This document shows positions 56,918 to 64,000 of a DNA stretch of 64,000 nucleotides, one piece after another. The stretch lies in the NCBI RefSeq assembly GCF_000759955.1, contig NZ_JNAL01000005.1, positions 62,001-126,000 on the forward strand. Reading direction: 5' to 3'. Below the pieces are notes generated by a model. It was not told the DNA's origin. It ran no database searches and was given only the letters and a program-made list of their open reading frames with translations. The position numbers and the translations under genes were made by a program. This DNA is from Prochlorococcus marinus str. MIT 9201. Lineage in GTDB: Bacteria > Cyanobacteriota > Cyanobacteriia > PCC-6307 > Cyanobiaceae. Within the stretch, counting starts at the first letter, position 1. Every line of letters begins with the position of its first letter.

Positions 56918-58195
56918 ATGAGAATTTCAAGGCGTATTTTGGCAGGATTAGCTACTGCCTCACTTGCGGTCACAGCAACTTCGTGTGGTGGAGGTGGAAC
57001 TTCCGGAAGTTTCGACGACACAGTAACCGTTGGCATTTTGCATTCGTTATCTGGAACAATGGCAATTTCAGAATCAACCCTTGTTGATACTGAAAAAATG
57101 GCTATTGAAGAGATAAATGCTTCTGGTGGTGTAAAAGTTGGCGGTAAAAGCTACAAAATAGAATACATAGTTGAAGATGGTGCATCTGATTGGCCTACTT
57201 TCGCTGAAAAATCAAAGAAACTTATAGACCAAGACGGAGTTCCTGTCGTATTTGGTGGTTGGACATCTGCTAGTAGAAAGGCAATGTTACCAGTCTACGA
57301 ATCAAAGGATGCTTTCCTTTACTACCCTATTCAATATGAAGCTCAAGAATGTTCTAACAACATTTTTTATACAGGAGCTACACCAAACCAACAATCAGAA
57401 CCTGCTACAGATTTCATGTATAAGCGTTCTCCAGCAGCTGGAGGAGATTTCTTCCTTGTAGGTTCTGATTATGTTTTCCCCAGAACTTCCAACACAATCA
57501 CAAAAGCTCAGGTAAAACAGTTAGGCGGTAAAGTTGTTGGAGAAGATTACCTTCCATTGGGAAATACTGAAGTTGCTCCAATTATCTCAAAAATCAAAAA
57601 GGCCCTTCCTGAAGGTGGAATAATCATTAACACACTTAATGGTGACCAAAACGTTGCATTCTTCAAACAGATTCAAGACGCGGGTATCACACCTTCAAGT
57701 GGCTACTACGTAATGAACTATTCAATTGCTGAAGAAGAGATTAGTACAATTGGTCCCGAGTTCCTTGAAGGACACTACGGTGCCTGGAACTATATGATGT
57801 CAATTGATACTCCTGCATCAAAGAAATTTGCCAAAAGTTTCAAGAAAAGATGGGGAGCTGATCGTGTTGTAGCTGATCCTCAAGAATCAGCATATAACAT
57901 GGTTTATTTATGGAAACAGGCAGTTGAAGATGCTGGAACTTTCGATGACAACGCAGTAAGAGAAGCACTTGTTGGACAAAAGTTTGATGCTCCACAAGGT
58001 CCTGTTGAAGTTATGCCTAATCACCACTTATCTCAAACAGTAAGAATTGGAGAGATTAATGCAGAAGGTGGATTTACAATCCTTGAAGAAACAGGGGTAG
58101 TTCTTCCTCAAGCATGGAACCAAAAACATCCAAGTTCAAAAGGATTTGCATGCGATTGGACAGATCCTTCCAAAGGAGAAAAGTATAAGCTTTAA
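56918..58195 (+). CDS. urtA: urea ABC transporter, substrate-binding lipoprotein
   Basis: 425 residues. Lipoprotein signal peptide with lipobox ending in C23 (ATSC), then a Gly-rich linker and a two-domain type I periplasmic binding protein (TVGILHSLSGTMA, FGGWTSASRKA, NTLNGDQNVAFFKQ). Captures urea at the outside of the membrane. Expression is probably high and NtcA-driven. A strong hairpin separates it from urtB. Confidence 0.96.
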   Translation: MRISRRILAGLATASLAVTATSCGGGGTSGSFDDTVTVGILHSLSGTMAISESTLVDTEKMAIEEINASGGVKVGGKSYKIEYIVEDGASDWPTFAEKSKKLIDQDGVPVVFGGWTSASRKAMLPVYESKDAFLYYPIQYEAQECSNNIFYTGATPNQQSEPATDFMYKRSPAAGGDFFLVGSDYVFPRTSNTITKAQVKQLGGKVVGEDYLPLGNTEVAPIISKIKKALPEGGIIINTLNGDQNVAFFKQIQDAGITPSSGYYVMNYSIAEEEISTIGPEFLEGHYGAWNYMMSIDTPASKKFAKSFKKRWGADRVVADPQESAYNMVYLWKQAVEDAGTFDDNAVREALVGQKFDAPQGPVEVMPNHHLSQTVRIGEINAEGGFTILEETGVVLPQAWNQKHPSSKGFACDWTDPSKGEKYKL

Positions 58196-58216
58196 TCTAA
58201 TTAAAACCTATACTTC

Positions 58217-58250
58217 AAAATAAAAGGAGGTTAACGCCTCCTTTTATTTT
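58217..58250 (+). terminator. hairpin between urtA and urtB
   Basis: A perfect 14-bp stem (58217-58230 with 58237-58250), a TTAACG loop and a GAGG/CCTC core with a T-rich 3' arm. It lies in the 83-base gap before urtB, so it probably reduces read-through and keeps urtA transcript in excess over the membrane genes. Confidence 0.75.
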
Positions 58251-58278
58251 ATATAATCAAATATTTTCTTTTTCTAAA

Positions 58279-59433
58279 TTGGAGTTACTTCTCGATAGTC
58301 TTTTTAATGGTGTTGCAATCGGATCTGTACTGCTTGTTGCTGCATTAGGCCTAGCAATTGTTTTTGGTCTTATGGGTGTAATAAATCTTGCTCATGGAGA
58401 ACTGATGATGCTTGGGGCTTACACAACATACGTAACACAATTAATTTTTAAATTACCTATATTAAAACCTTTCTACAATTCGTACATAATAGTTTCAATT
58501 TTTCTTGCTTTTATTGTAAGTGGAGTAGTGGGAATTCTTCTGGAAAAAACCATAATAAGGAAGCTTTATGGAAGTCCACTAGAAACACTTCTCGCAACAT
58601 GGGGTGTAAGCTTAATTCTTCAACAATTTGTCAGAAGTGTACCTTTAGCTTATGGGACAGGTCTGGTTATAAGTCTATTAATTGGTTTATTCTTGCCATC
58701 AACATTCCCTTACAAAATAAAAGAATCAATAAATTTTAAATATTTTAAATTTAGTTCTTGGATATTTGCTGCTTTAACTGGAGTTCTTTCTGGTAGTCTG
58801 ATTTCTTCTTCAGTAAGCAAACTTAGTAGAGCAAGTGCTCGTAATGTTGATGTAACAGCACCCTCATGGATGAGAGGTCAAGTAGAAATCATTGGCACTA
58901 CATTTCCTAAAACAAGATTAATGATAATTATCATTACTTTAATCTCTGTAATAGCAATAACATTATTTCTTAATCAAAGTGCTTGGGGGATGCGCATAAG
59001 AGCCGTAACACAAAACCGAAAAATGAGTGATTGCCTTGGTATATCTACTGAAAAAGTGGATATAATTACTTTTGGAATTGGATCTGGTTTAGCAGGAGTT
59101 GCTGGGGTAGCAGTATCTCTTTTAGGTTCTGTAGGACCAAATGTTGGAGGAAACTACATAGTTGGTTGTTTTATGGTTGTAGTGCTTGGAGGAGTAGGAA
59201 ATTTATTAGGAACAGTACTTGCTTCATTTGGAATAGGAATAATGACTGATTTAATTGGAGCTGGAAGGCTCTTATCAATATGGCCAGATATGCCTTTACC
59301 TTTATCAAACACAATCAACTTTTTTGCAACAACAAGTATGGCAAGAGTAATGATATTTGCACTTATTGTTATATTTTTACAATTTAAACCTACAGGTTTA
59401 TTTCCTCAAAAAGGAAGGATGGTTGAAAACTAA
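58279..59433 (+). CDS. urtB: urea ABC transporter permease UrtB
   Basis: 384 residues, LivH-type permease. Start is TTG at 58279 (translated MELLLDSLFNGVAIGS); about eight to ten spans with LMGVINLAHGELMMLGAYTTY and VVVLGGVGNLLGT. A long loop lies around residues 140-190. Its stop overlaps the urtC ATG (TAATG). Confidence 0.95.
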   Translation: MELLLDSLFNGVAIGSVLLVAALGLAIVFGLMGVINLAHGELMMLGAYTTYVTQLIFKLPILKPFYNSYIIVSIFLAFIVSGVVGILLEKTIIRKLYGSPLETLLATWGVSLILQQFVRSVPLAYGTGLVISLLIGLFLPSTFPYKIKESINFKYFKFSSWIFAALTGVLSGSLISSSVSKLSRASARNVDVTAPSWMRGQVEIIGTTFPKTRLMIIIITLISVIAITLFLNQSAWGMRIRAVTQNRKMSDCLGISTEKVDIITFGIGSGLAGVAGVAVSLLGSVGPNVGGNYIVGCFMVVVLGGVGNLLGTVLASFGIGIMTDLIGAGRLLSIWPDMPLPLSNTINFFATTSMARVMIFALIVIFLQFKPTGLFPQKGRMVEN

Positions 59434-60563
59434 TGTCCTTAAGTAAAATAAAATTCAATAAAAAAATAGTATTGTCATTTTGGGTAATATTAATAGCTCT
59501 TATTATCGCGGCACCAACTATACTACCTGTATTTAGATTAAATCTTCTCGGTAGATACTTATCATTATCAATAGTTGCACTCGGAGTTGATCTTATCTGG
59601 GGCTATACAGGTTTATTAAGTCTTGGACAAGGTATATTTTTTGCACTTGGTGGATATTGCGCAGCTATGTATTTACAAATAAACAGTTCTTCTGAATTTC
59701 CAAATAATATTCCTGAATTTTTTGCTTTATATGGTGTTGAAAAGTTACCTTTTTTCTGGGAACCATTTAGATCGCCAGTTTTCACATTCTTCGCTATTTG
59801 GATAATTCCTGCATTGGTTGCAGGTTTAATTGGATTTCTTGTTTTCAGAAATAGAATCAAAGGTGTATATTTTTCTATACTCACTCAAGCCTCTCTCCTT
59901 GTTTTCTTTAATTTTTTTAATGGTCAACAAAAACTTATAAATGGAACAAATGGACTAAAAACAGATGTAACCCAATTTTTTGGACAGATGGTAGGTTCTG
60001 AGTCCATGCAAAGAATCTTTTTTTGGCTAACCGCCATACTAGTAATAGCCGCATGGTTTTTTGCAAAGTGGGTTGTTAAGGGAAGATTTGGAAATATTCT
60101 TATAGGAATACGAGATGATGAACCGAGAGTTAGGTTTACAGGATATAACCCAGTGATATTTAAAACAATAATATTTTCTATCGCTGGTGGACTCGCCGGA
60201 ATTTCAGGAGCTTTATACACCGTTCAATCTGGAATAGTATCCCCTCAATTTATGACTGTTCCGTTTTCTATAGAAATGGTTATCTGGGTTGCAGTCGGAG
60301 GAAGAGGGACTTTGTTAGGAGCAATATTAGGAGCAGTTTTCATAAACTATGCAAAAAGTCTAGTTAGTGAAGCTTTACCTGCTAGCTGGATGTTCATTCA
60401 AGGGGGGTTATTTATCTTAGTCGTCACAGCATTGCCTGAAGGTGTTTTAGGATGGCTTCAAGGTGATGGCCCTAGAAATCTACTTCAAAGATTTGGTTTA
60501 AAAAGGAAGATTGAAACCTATCCAAGCTTAGAAGTTAACAATAAGGAGGGGAATAATGAATAA
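59433..60563 (+). CDS. urtC: urea ABC transporter permease UrtC
   Basis: 376 residues, LivM-type permease. Identified by LIWGYTGLLSLGQGIFFALGGY, RIKGVYFSILTQA and VGGRGTLLGAILGA; about nine spans. Overlaps urtB by 1 base and urtD by 8 bases, tight coupling of the membrane core and ATPase. Confidence 0.95.
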   Translation: MSLSKIKFNKKIVLSFWVILIALIIAAPTILPVFRLNLLGRYLSLSIVALGVDLIWGYTGLLSLGQGIFFALGGYCAAMYLQINSSSEFPNNIPEFFALYGVEKLPFFWEPFRSPVFTFFAIWIIPALVAGLIGFLVFRNRIKGVYFSILTQASLLVFFNFFNGQQKLINGTNGLKTDVTQFFGQMVGSESMQRIFFWLTAILVIAAWFFAKWVVKGRFGNILIGIRDDEPRVRFTGYNPVIFKTIIFSIAGGLAGISGALYTVQSGIVSPQFMTVPFSIEMVIWVAVGGRGTLLGAILGAVFINYAKSLVSEALPASWMFIQGGLFILVVTALPEGVLGWLQGDGPRNLLQRFGLKRKIETYPSLEVNNKEGNNE

Positions 60564-61305
60564 TAAAAATCTTCTAAATTTGATAGATATCACTGTTAGT
60601 TTCGAGGGTTTTTTAGCTCTCAACAAACTTAATTTAAATTTAAGGAAAGGAGAATTAAGAGCTGTAATAGGACCCAACGGCGCAGGTAAAACAACATTTC
60701 TTGATGTAATAACTGGAAAGGTTAGGCCAACAAAAGGTGAAGTGATTTTCAAAGGTAAATCTTTAGTAGGTAGAAAGGAACATAAAATAGCCAGACTTGG
60801 AGTTGGAAGAAAGTTCCAAAGTCCAAGAATCTTTGAAAATCTAACAGTTAAAGAAAATCTTGAAATATCGGTGACGACTCCTAAAAGTCCCCTAAACCTT
60901 ATAAATAAAAGTATAAAGGATGAGCAGCTTAATGAGATTGAACGTCTTATGAAGATTGTTAATTTAGGTCAAAAAGTTGATTCTAAAGCTGGATCTTTAT
61001 CACATGGTCAAAAACAATGGCTAGAGATAGCCATGTTGGTAGGACAGAAGCCGGATTTAATGTTAGTAGATGAACCTGTTGCTGGTTTAACTGATGAAGA
61101 AACTGATCTTACAGCTGATTTATTAAAATCTTTATCAGGTGAAAATACCGTAGTGGTAATAGATCACGATATGGAATTTATAAGAAGACTTGATAGTAAT
61201 GTTTCAGTATTAAATCAAGGAACAGTATTATGTGAGGGAACGATGGAAACCATACAAAAAGACAAAAAAGTTATTGATGTTTATTTAGGAAGACCTGAGG
61301 ACTAG
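60556..61305 (+). CDS. urtD: urea ABC transporter ATPase UrtD
   Basis: 249 residues, LivG-type ATPase. Walker A GPNGAGKTT, signature LSHGQKQWLEIAM, Walker B LMLVDEPVAGL and switch histidine (VVIDHDMEF). LSHGQ in place of LSGGQ is usual for UrtD. The ATG lies inside the urtC end, preceded by AAGGAGG, a strong ribosome-binding site. Confidence 0.95.
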   Translation: MNNKNLLNLIDITVSFEGFLALNKLNLNLRKGELRAVIGPNGAGKTTFLDVITGKVRPTKGEVIFKGKSLVGRKEHKIARLGVGRKFQSPRIFENLTVKENLEISVTTPKSPLNLINKSIKDEQLNEIERLMKIVNLGQKVDSKAGSLSHGQKQWLEIAMLVGQKPDLMLVDEPVAGLTDEETDLTADLLKSLSGENTVVVIDHDMEFIRRLDSNVSVLNQGTVLCEGTMETIQKDKKVIDVYLGRPED

Positions 61306-61307
61306 TT

Positions 61308-62018
61308 ATGGAAAATTTACTGGAAATAAAATCGTTAAATACTTATTATGGCGAGAGTCACATTCTTAGAGATGTAGATTTAAATGTTAAATCAGGAGAA
61401 ATGGTTTGTTTGATTGGTAGAAATGGAGTTGGCAAAACAACTTTATTGAAATCACTAATTGGCTTGTTAAAACAAAAAAAAGGCGATATTTATTTGATTG
61501 GTGAAAATATCAATAGAAAAGCACCTCATCAGAGGGCTAGAAAAGGCATGGCTTATGTCCCTCAAGGGAGAGAAATTATTCCATATCTATCAGTAGAAGA
61601 GAATCTTATGCTTGGAATGGAGTCTCTACCGGGTGGATTATCTAAGAACAAGAAAATAGATCCATTTATTTACGATCTCTTCCCAATCCTCAAAGATTTT
61701 CTTCAAAGGAAAGGAGGAGATCTTAGTGGAGGACAACAACAGCAATTAGCTATTGCAAGAGCATTGCTAGGCAAACCTCAACTTCTATTACTTGATGAAC
61801 CAACGGAAGGTATTCAACCGAATATAGTTTTAGATATTGAAAATGCAATTAATCAGATAATTAGAGATACAGGAATTGGAGTTTTATTAGTTGAACAACA
61901 CTTACATTTTGTAAGACAAGCCAATAGATATTATGCCATGCAACGCGGCGGTATTGTTGCTAGCGGAAATACTAGTGAGTTGAGTCAAGCAGTTATAGAT
62001 AAGTTCTTAAGTGTTTAA
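61308..62018 (+). CDS. urtE: urea ABC transporter ATPase UrtE
   Basis: 236 residues, LivF-type ATPase. Walker A GRNGVGKTT, signature LSGGQQQQLAIAR, Walker B LLLLDEPTEG, switch histidine in LLVEQHLHF. Starts 2 bases after urtD and closes the urea transporter operon. Confidence 0.95.
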   Translation: MENLLEIKSLNTYYGESHILRDVDLNVKSGEMVCLIGRNGVGKTTLLKSLIGLLKQKKGDIYLIGENINRKAPHQRARKGMAYVPQGREIIPYLSVEENLMLGMESLPGGLSKNKKIDPFIYDLFPILKDFLQRKGGDLSGGQQQQLAIARALLGKPQLLLLDEPTEGIQPNIVLDIENAINQIIRDTGIGVLLVEQHLHFVRQANRYYAMQRGGIVASGNTSELSQAVIDKFLSV

Positions 62019-62050
62019 ATAAATTATTTTAGATTACTAAAAACTTTTAT

Positions 62051-62230
62051 TCATTTTTCGCATCTTATAAGGTCTATGCTGTTTGGATGTTCATTAATAT
62101 ACTTATTAAATTCCATTGCCAGTGTTCTAGCCTCGTAAGCGTCAAAAGCATAAAAACAATTTTCTAATCTTATATTTTGAAAATCACGGTAATGCACTGT
62201 ATATGGTTTCAACATATTATTTTTACTCAT
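62051..62230 (-). CDS. 59-aa hypothetical protein
   Basis: An ATG at 62230 opens a 59-codon frame: KPYTVHYRDFQNIRLENC...AFDAYEARTLAMEFNKYINEHPN. The pattern of aromatic and charged residues looks like a small alpha/beta soluble protein; I do not recognise a family. It faces the end of urtE. Confidence 0.6.
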   Translation of the reverse strand: MSKNNMLKPYTVHYRDFQNIRLENCFYAFDAYEARTLAMEFNKYINEHPNSIDLIRCEK

Positions 62231-62365
62231 TTTAATTTCCTAAAAGGTAATTATATATATTTCAACAATGCATATATCCATAAATTTAAAGCACAACTTT
62301 TGTTGTTATCAAAATATATTGACTTAAATTATGTATTTAAAAATACTTTATTAAAACAAAAGTAA

Positions 62366-62482
62366 TTAATCTATTTTTTTTCTATTTTTTGAATCTTGCT
62401 TTTTACCTTCTATTAAAAAAACAAATTTTGATAAAATATAACCAAAAACTGGAACCCAAAACTTTTCATAAAAAAATTTCAT
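62366..62482 (-). CDS. 38-aa hypothetical protein
   Basis: ATG at 62482; aromatic-rich start (MKFFYEKFWVPVFGY), a short hydrophobic segment and a strongly basic tail (GKKQDSKNRKK). Could be a membrane-edge peptide. Single-frame evidence only. Confidence 0.45.
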   Translation of the reverse strand: MKFFYEKFWVPVFGYILSKFVFLIEGKKQDSKNRKKID

Positions 62483-62486
62483 AAAA

Positions 62487-62660
62487 TTAAGCAGCTAATG
62501 ATTCGTTATCATCAATTTCAGTTTTATTAATGCTCTTCAAATCAATAGAATTAAATAAATGTTGTATGAGCAAAAAATCAAGTTCCCCTTTCAACAAATT
62601 AACATCGGATGAGAGTAAATCATCAACAAAATCATCAAAAGTATCTGAAAAAAGATTCAC
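62487..62660 (-). CDS. 57-aa acidic hypothetical protein
   Basis: Start GTG at 62660 (no ATG in frame). Asp/Leu-rich: NLFSDTFDDFVDDLLSSD then LDFLLIQHLF and an acidic end. Probably a small helical soluble protein. No family recognised. It precedes the 38-aa gene by 4 bases and could share its transcript. Confidence 0.55.
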   Translation of the reverse strand: MNLFSDTFDDFVDDLLSSDVNLLKGELDFLLIQHLFNSIDLKSINKTEIDDNESLAA

Positions 62661-62769
62661 AATTAAAAATTTATTTTTGCTATTATCTTCGCATTAACAA
62701 TAAAAGTCAACCAAATTTATATATTAATTTTTAAATTTTTTTGAAAATTAATGAATAAAGACTAAAAAA

Positions 62770-62901
62770 TTAAATAATAAATTTAAACAAGCTAAACAAA
62801 AGATTTATATCAAGCTTAGGTTTTTTTAATTGAATTTCATTTAACTTACTTTTCTTAATTTTATATCTCTCCTGATTAGCGTTAACAAAACCACGACGCA
62901 C
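62770..62901 (-). CDS. possible 43-aa basic peptide
   Basis: A GTG at 62901 opens MRRGFVNANQERYKIKK followed by more Lys-rich sequence and a hydrophobic end (NLLFSLFKFII). Weak support: length and composition only. It is the only gene-like frame in 62661-63060, a stretch of about 400 bases that is otherwise A/T-rich without clear content. Confidence 0.3.
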   Translation of the reverse strand: MRRGFVNANQERYKIKKSKLNEIQLKKPKLDINLLFSLFKFII

Positions 62902-63060
62902 AGATATACAAAAAAAAAATTTTTTATAGTTAATCACCAAACAATTTAATTTATAGAAAGACTATTGATGTGCTAATTCGAAAAGGATCACTTAAAAGAT
63001 TTTTAAACGCGATAAATTTTTCATAGCAATCAAATTTGCTATTTATGTTTATTTTAAATA

Positions 63061-63375
63061 TTATTTTTTAATTAACTCGAAGTAACCATTTTTATTTAAT
63101 AAGTACTTATCAAACCAAAGGCTTAGTAGATTGTCTAATCCTATTCCATTCATTTTATTTATTTGCGAAGTCTTATAGTCTGAGAGTGCAAGCAATAAAT
63201 ACGGAAAAATCATATCAGAAACCCCTTTTGGCAGTTTTTCTAAAGGCACTCCATGCGCTCTATCCCATAAAATTTGCATGTCCTGAGAGAACAAAGAACT
63301 CCAATAGCTAAAATTACAATATAACTTGTCTGGAGGAAGGAGATTTACTGATAAAACTGGGAGAGATGAATTCAT
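63061..63375 (-). CDS. 104-aa hypothetical protein
   Basis: A well-behaved soluble sequence, richer in Trp, Pro and Gly than chance frames in this AT-rich DNA: LPPDKLYCNFSYWSSLFSQ, ILWDRAHGVPLEKLPKGVSDMIFPYLLLALSDY. Looks conserved but I cannot assign a family. It lies 122 bases downstream of the ribbon-helix-helix-like gene on the same strand; a hairpin with a 7-bp stem follows at 63023-63042. Confidence 0.65.
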   Translation of the reverse strand: MNSSLPVLSVNLLPPDKLYCNFSYWSSLFSQDMQILWDRAHGVPLEKLPKGVSDMIFPYLLLALSDYKTSQINKMNGIGLDNLLSLWFDKYLLNKNGYFELIKK

Positions 63376-63497
63376 ACGAATGAATACCTTAAAGATTAAT
63401 TGAAATTTGTTTTTATGAAATGGTGAATAATTTTAATAAGTAAATACCCTATAAATACAAATAAAATTTAACGCACAGTACAGCACTTTGCAATACT

Positions 63498-63899
63498 TTA
63501 ATAAGTTTTATACTTATCCATCATTTCTTGAAATTTAAGGAATGATAAAAATTTTTTATATGTTTGCAAGTCAAAAACCTCCTGATTTGCCTCATTTAAA
63601 TGGGTTGATTTACTAGTAATAAAATGATTCCCTAATTTATTATCAATTGAGAATTTGGGATTATCTATAGAGTCACCTGAATTACCAGATAAGTTTTGTG
63701 AATTATTGTTATTTAGCTGATATGATTGAGTTGCTTTGCCTTTCTTTTTATTAAAAATACCTCTTATAGAAAGTGCTTCTTCCACCAAAATACTTATAAT
63801 TTTTGAATTACTTAAATTGTTCTCTATGCTCAATTTATCAATTAACATCAAAACATCTTCTCGAGGAATAAAACCAACTCTTTTTTTCTTGGTAGGCAT
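63498..63899 (-). CDS. ribbon-helix-helix-like protein
   Basis: 133 residues. The first 50 read KKKRVGFIPREDVLMLIDKLSIENNLSNSKIISILVEEALSIRG, the strand-helix-helix layout of CopG/MetJ-type DNA-binding proteins. The rest is polar and Asn/Ser-rich with no known fold. It may regulate transcription; no target is known. An inverted repeat upstream (63922-63940) could be its own operator. Confidence 0.6.
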   Translation of the reverse strand: MPTKKKRVGFIPREDVLMLIDKLSIENNLSNSKIISILVEEALSIRGIFNKKKGKATQSYQLNNNNSQNLSGNSGDSIDNPKFSIDNKLGNHFITSKSTHLNEANQEVFDLQTYKKFLSFLKFQEMMDKYKTY

Positions 63900-63921
63900 A
63901 TAAAAATTAATTAAGGTTCAG

Positions 63922-63972
63922 CACTTGACTGTAATAAGTGTTGCACTATATTCATTATAAGTCAATTATAAT
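63922..63972. promoter_or_regulatory. promoter/operator region upstream of the ribbon-helix-helix-like gene
   Basis: CACTT-N9-AAGTG inverted repeat (63922-63940) overlapping a plus-strand TTGACT (63925-63930) that is 16 bases before TATATT (63947-63952). TATAAT lies further on (63967-63972), and minus-strand TATAAT at 63955-63960 could serve the gene at 63498. Suggests divergent, possibly autoregulated transcription; the plus-strand gene is beyond the window. Confidence 0.4.
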
Positions 63973-64000
63973 ACTAATGATTTTACCAACGACCTTACTC

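Noticed and set aside
62177-62365. Plus-strand frame of 62 codons
   Set aside because: Overlaps the better-looking minus-strand 59-aa gene; no motif or sensible composition.
62934-62993. Short frame reading DVLIRKGSLKRFLNAINFS
   Set aside because: About 20 codons with only ATT or GTG as start; could be a relic, but nothing supports it.
1-64000. CRISPR arrays, insertion sequences, phage genes, rRNA
   Set aside because: Looked for direct-repeat arrays, transposase or integrase motifs and rRNA-like blocks; none seen.

Overview
The window is very AT-rich, densely packed and typical of a streamlined marine picocyanobacterium. Psb28, GUN4, PAM68-like, DUF1816, DUF1830, DUF3082, DUF3288 and DUF3464 proteins, NtcA-type promoters on glnA and urtA, and a complete urease plus UrtABCDE urea transporter all point to Prochlorococcus, most likely a high-light clade. 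This placement rests on recognised protein families and on composition, not on a database search. No insertion sequence, prophage, CRISPR array, rRNA or plasmid function was seen. One tRNA gene (tRNA-Pro, anticodon GGG) is present.

Layout. 1-8.7 kb: 5' end of dxs, ilvA, scpB, a YggT protein, a MazG-like protein, then a tight operon pyk / FtsX-type permease / BioY-like / lspA / DUF697 GTPase. 8.5-13.5 kb: a group II decarboxylase with a tiny membrane protein, tadA, an alanine/serine-glyoxylate aminotransferase, and glnA with an NtcA site and a strong terminator. 13.5-18.6 kb: a methyltransferase, a DUF6439-like protein, an RsbW-like anti-sigma ATPase, GUN4, mnmH, psb28 and an AI-2E family permease. 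18.6-25.2 kb: secF, secD, pdhB, a 31-aa membrane protein, a DUF3082 protein, ispE, rsmA, rlmH. 25.3-27.5 kb: umuD, umuC and a HExxH protein behind a LexA-like box. 27.5-42.2 kb: housekeeping genes (dnaG, ruvA, rpsO, dnaE, gatA, rlmB-type methyltransferase, mrnC, a STAS-domain gene with no normal start codon, carA, trpD). 42.2-46.8 kb: an ABC exporter, msrA, tRNA-Pro, uppP, four small proteins and one decayed secreted-protein gene. 46.9-51.7 kb: glycerate kinase, a sugar-phosphoglycerate phosphatase, a GH13 phosphorylase and the divergent gpgS, together a probable glucosylglycerate synthesis and recycling module. 51.7-62.0 kb: ureC, ureB, ureA and ureD leftward, ureE, ureF, ureG and urtABCDE rightward. 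62.0-64.0 kb: a looser stretch of small unknown genes ending in a ribbon-helix-helix-like protein with an operator-like upstream region.

How it works together. The right half is a nitrogen-scavenging block: UrtABCDE imports urea, UreABC hydrolyses it with UreDEFG maturing the nickel site, and GlnA (11.9 kb) assimilates the ammonium. glnA and urtA carry nearly the same NtcA-type motif. The adjacent glucosylglycerate module would make a nitrogen-free compatible solute and return its carbon as glucose-1-phosphate and 3-phosphoglycerate. Genes I could add by reading the sequence, because they are very short, partial or lack an ATG, include the dxs start, eight tiny proteins, a doubtful ninth, the STAS gene and the pseudogene.
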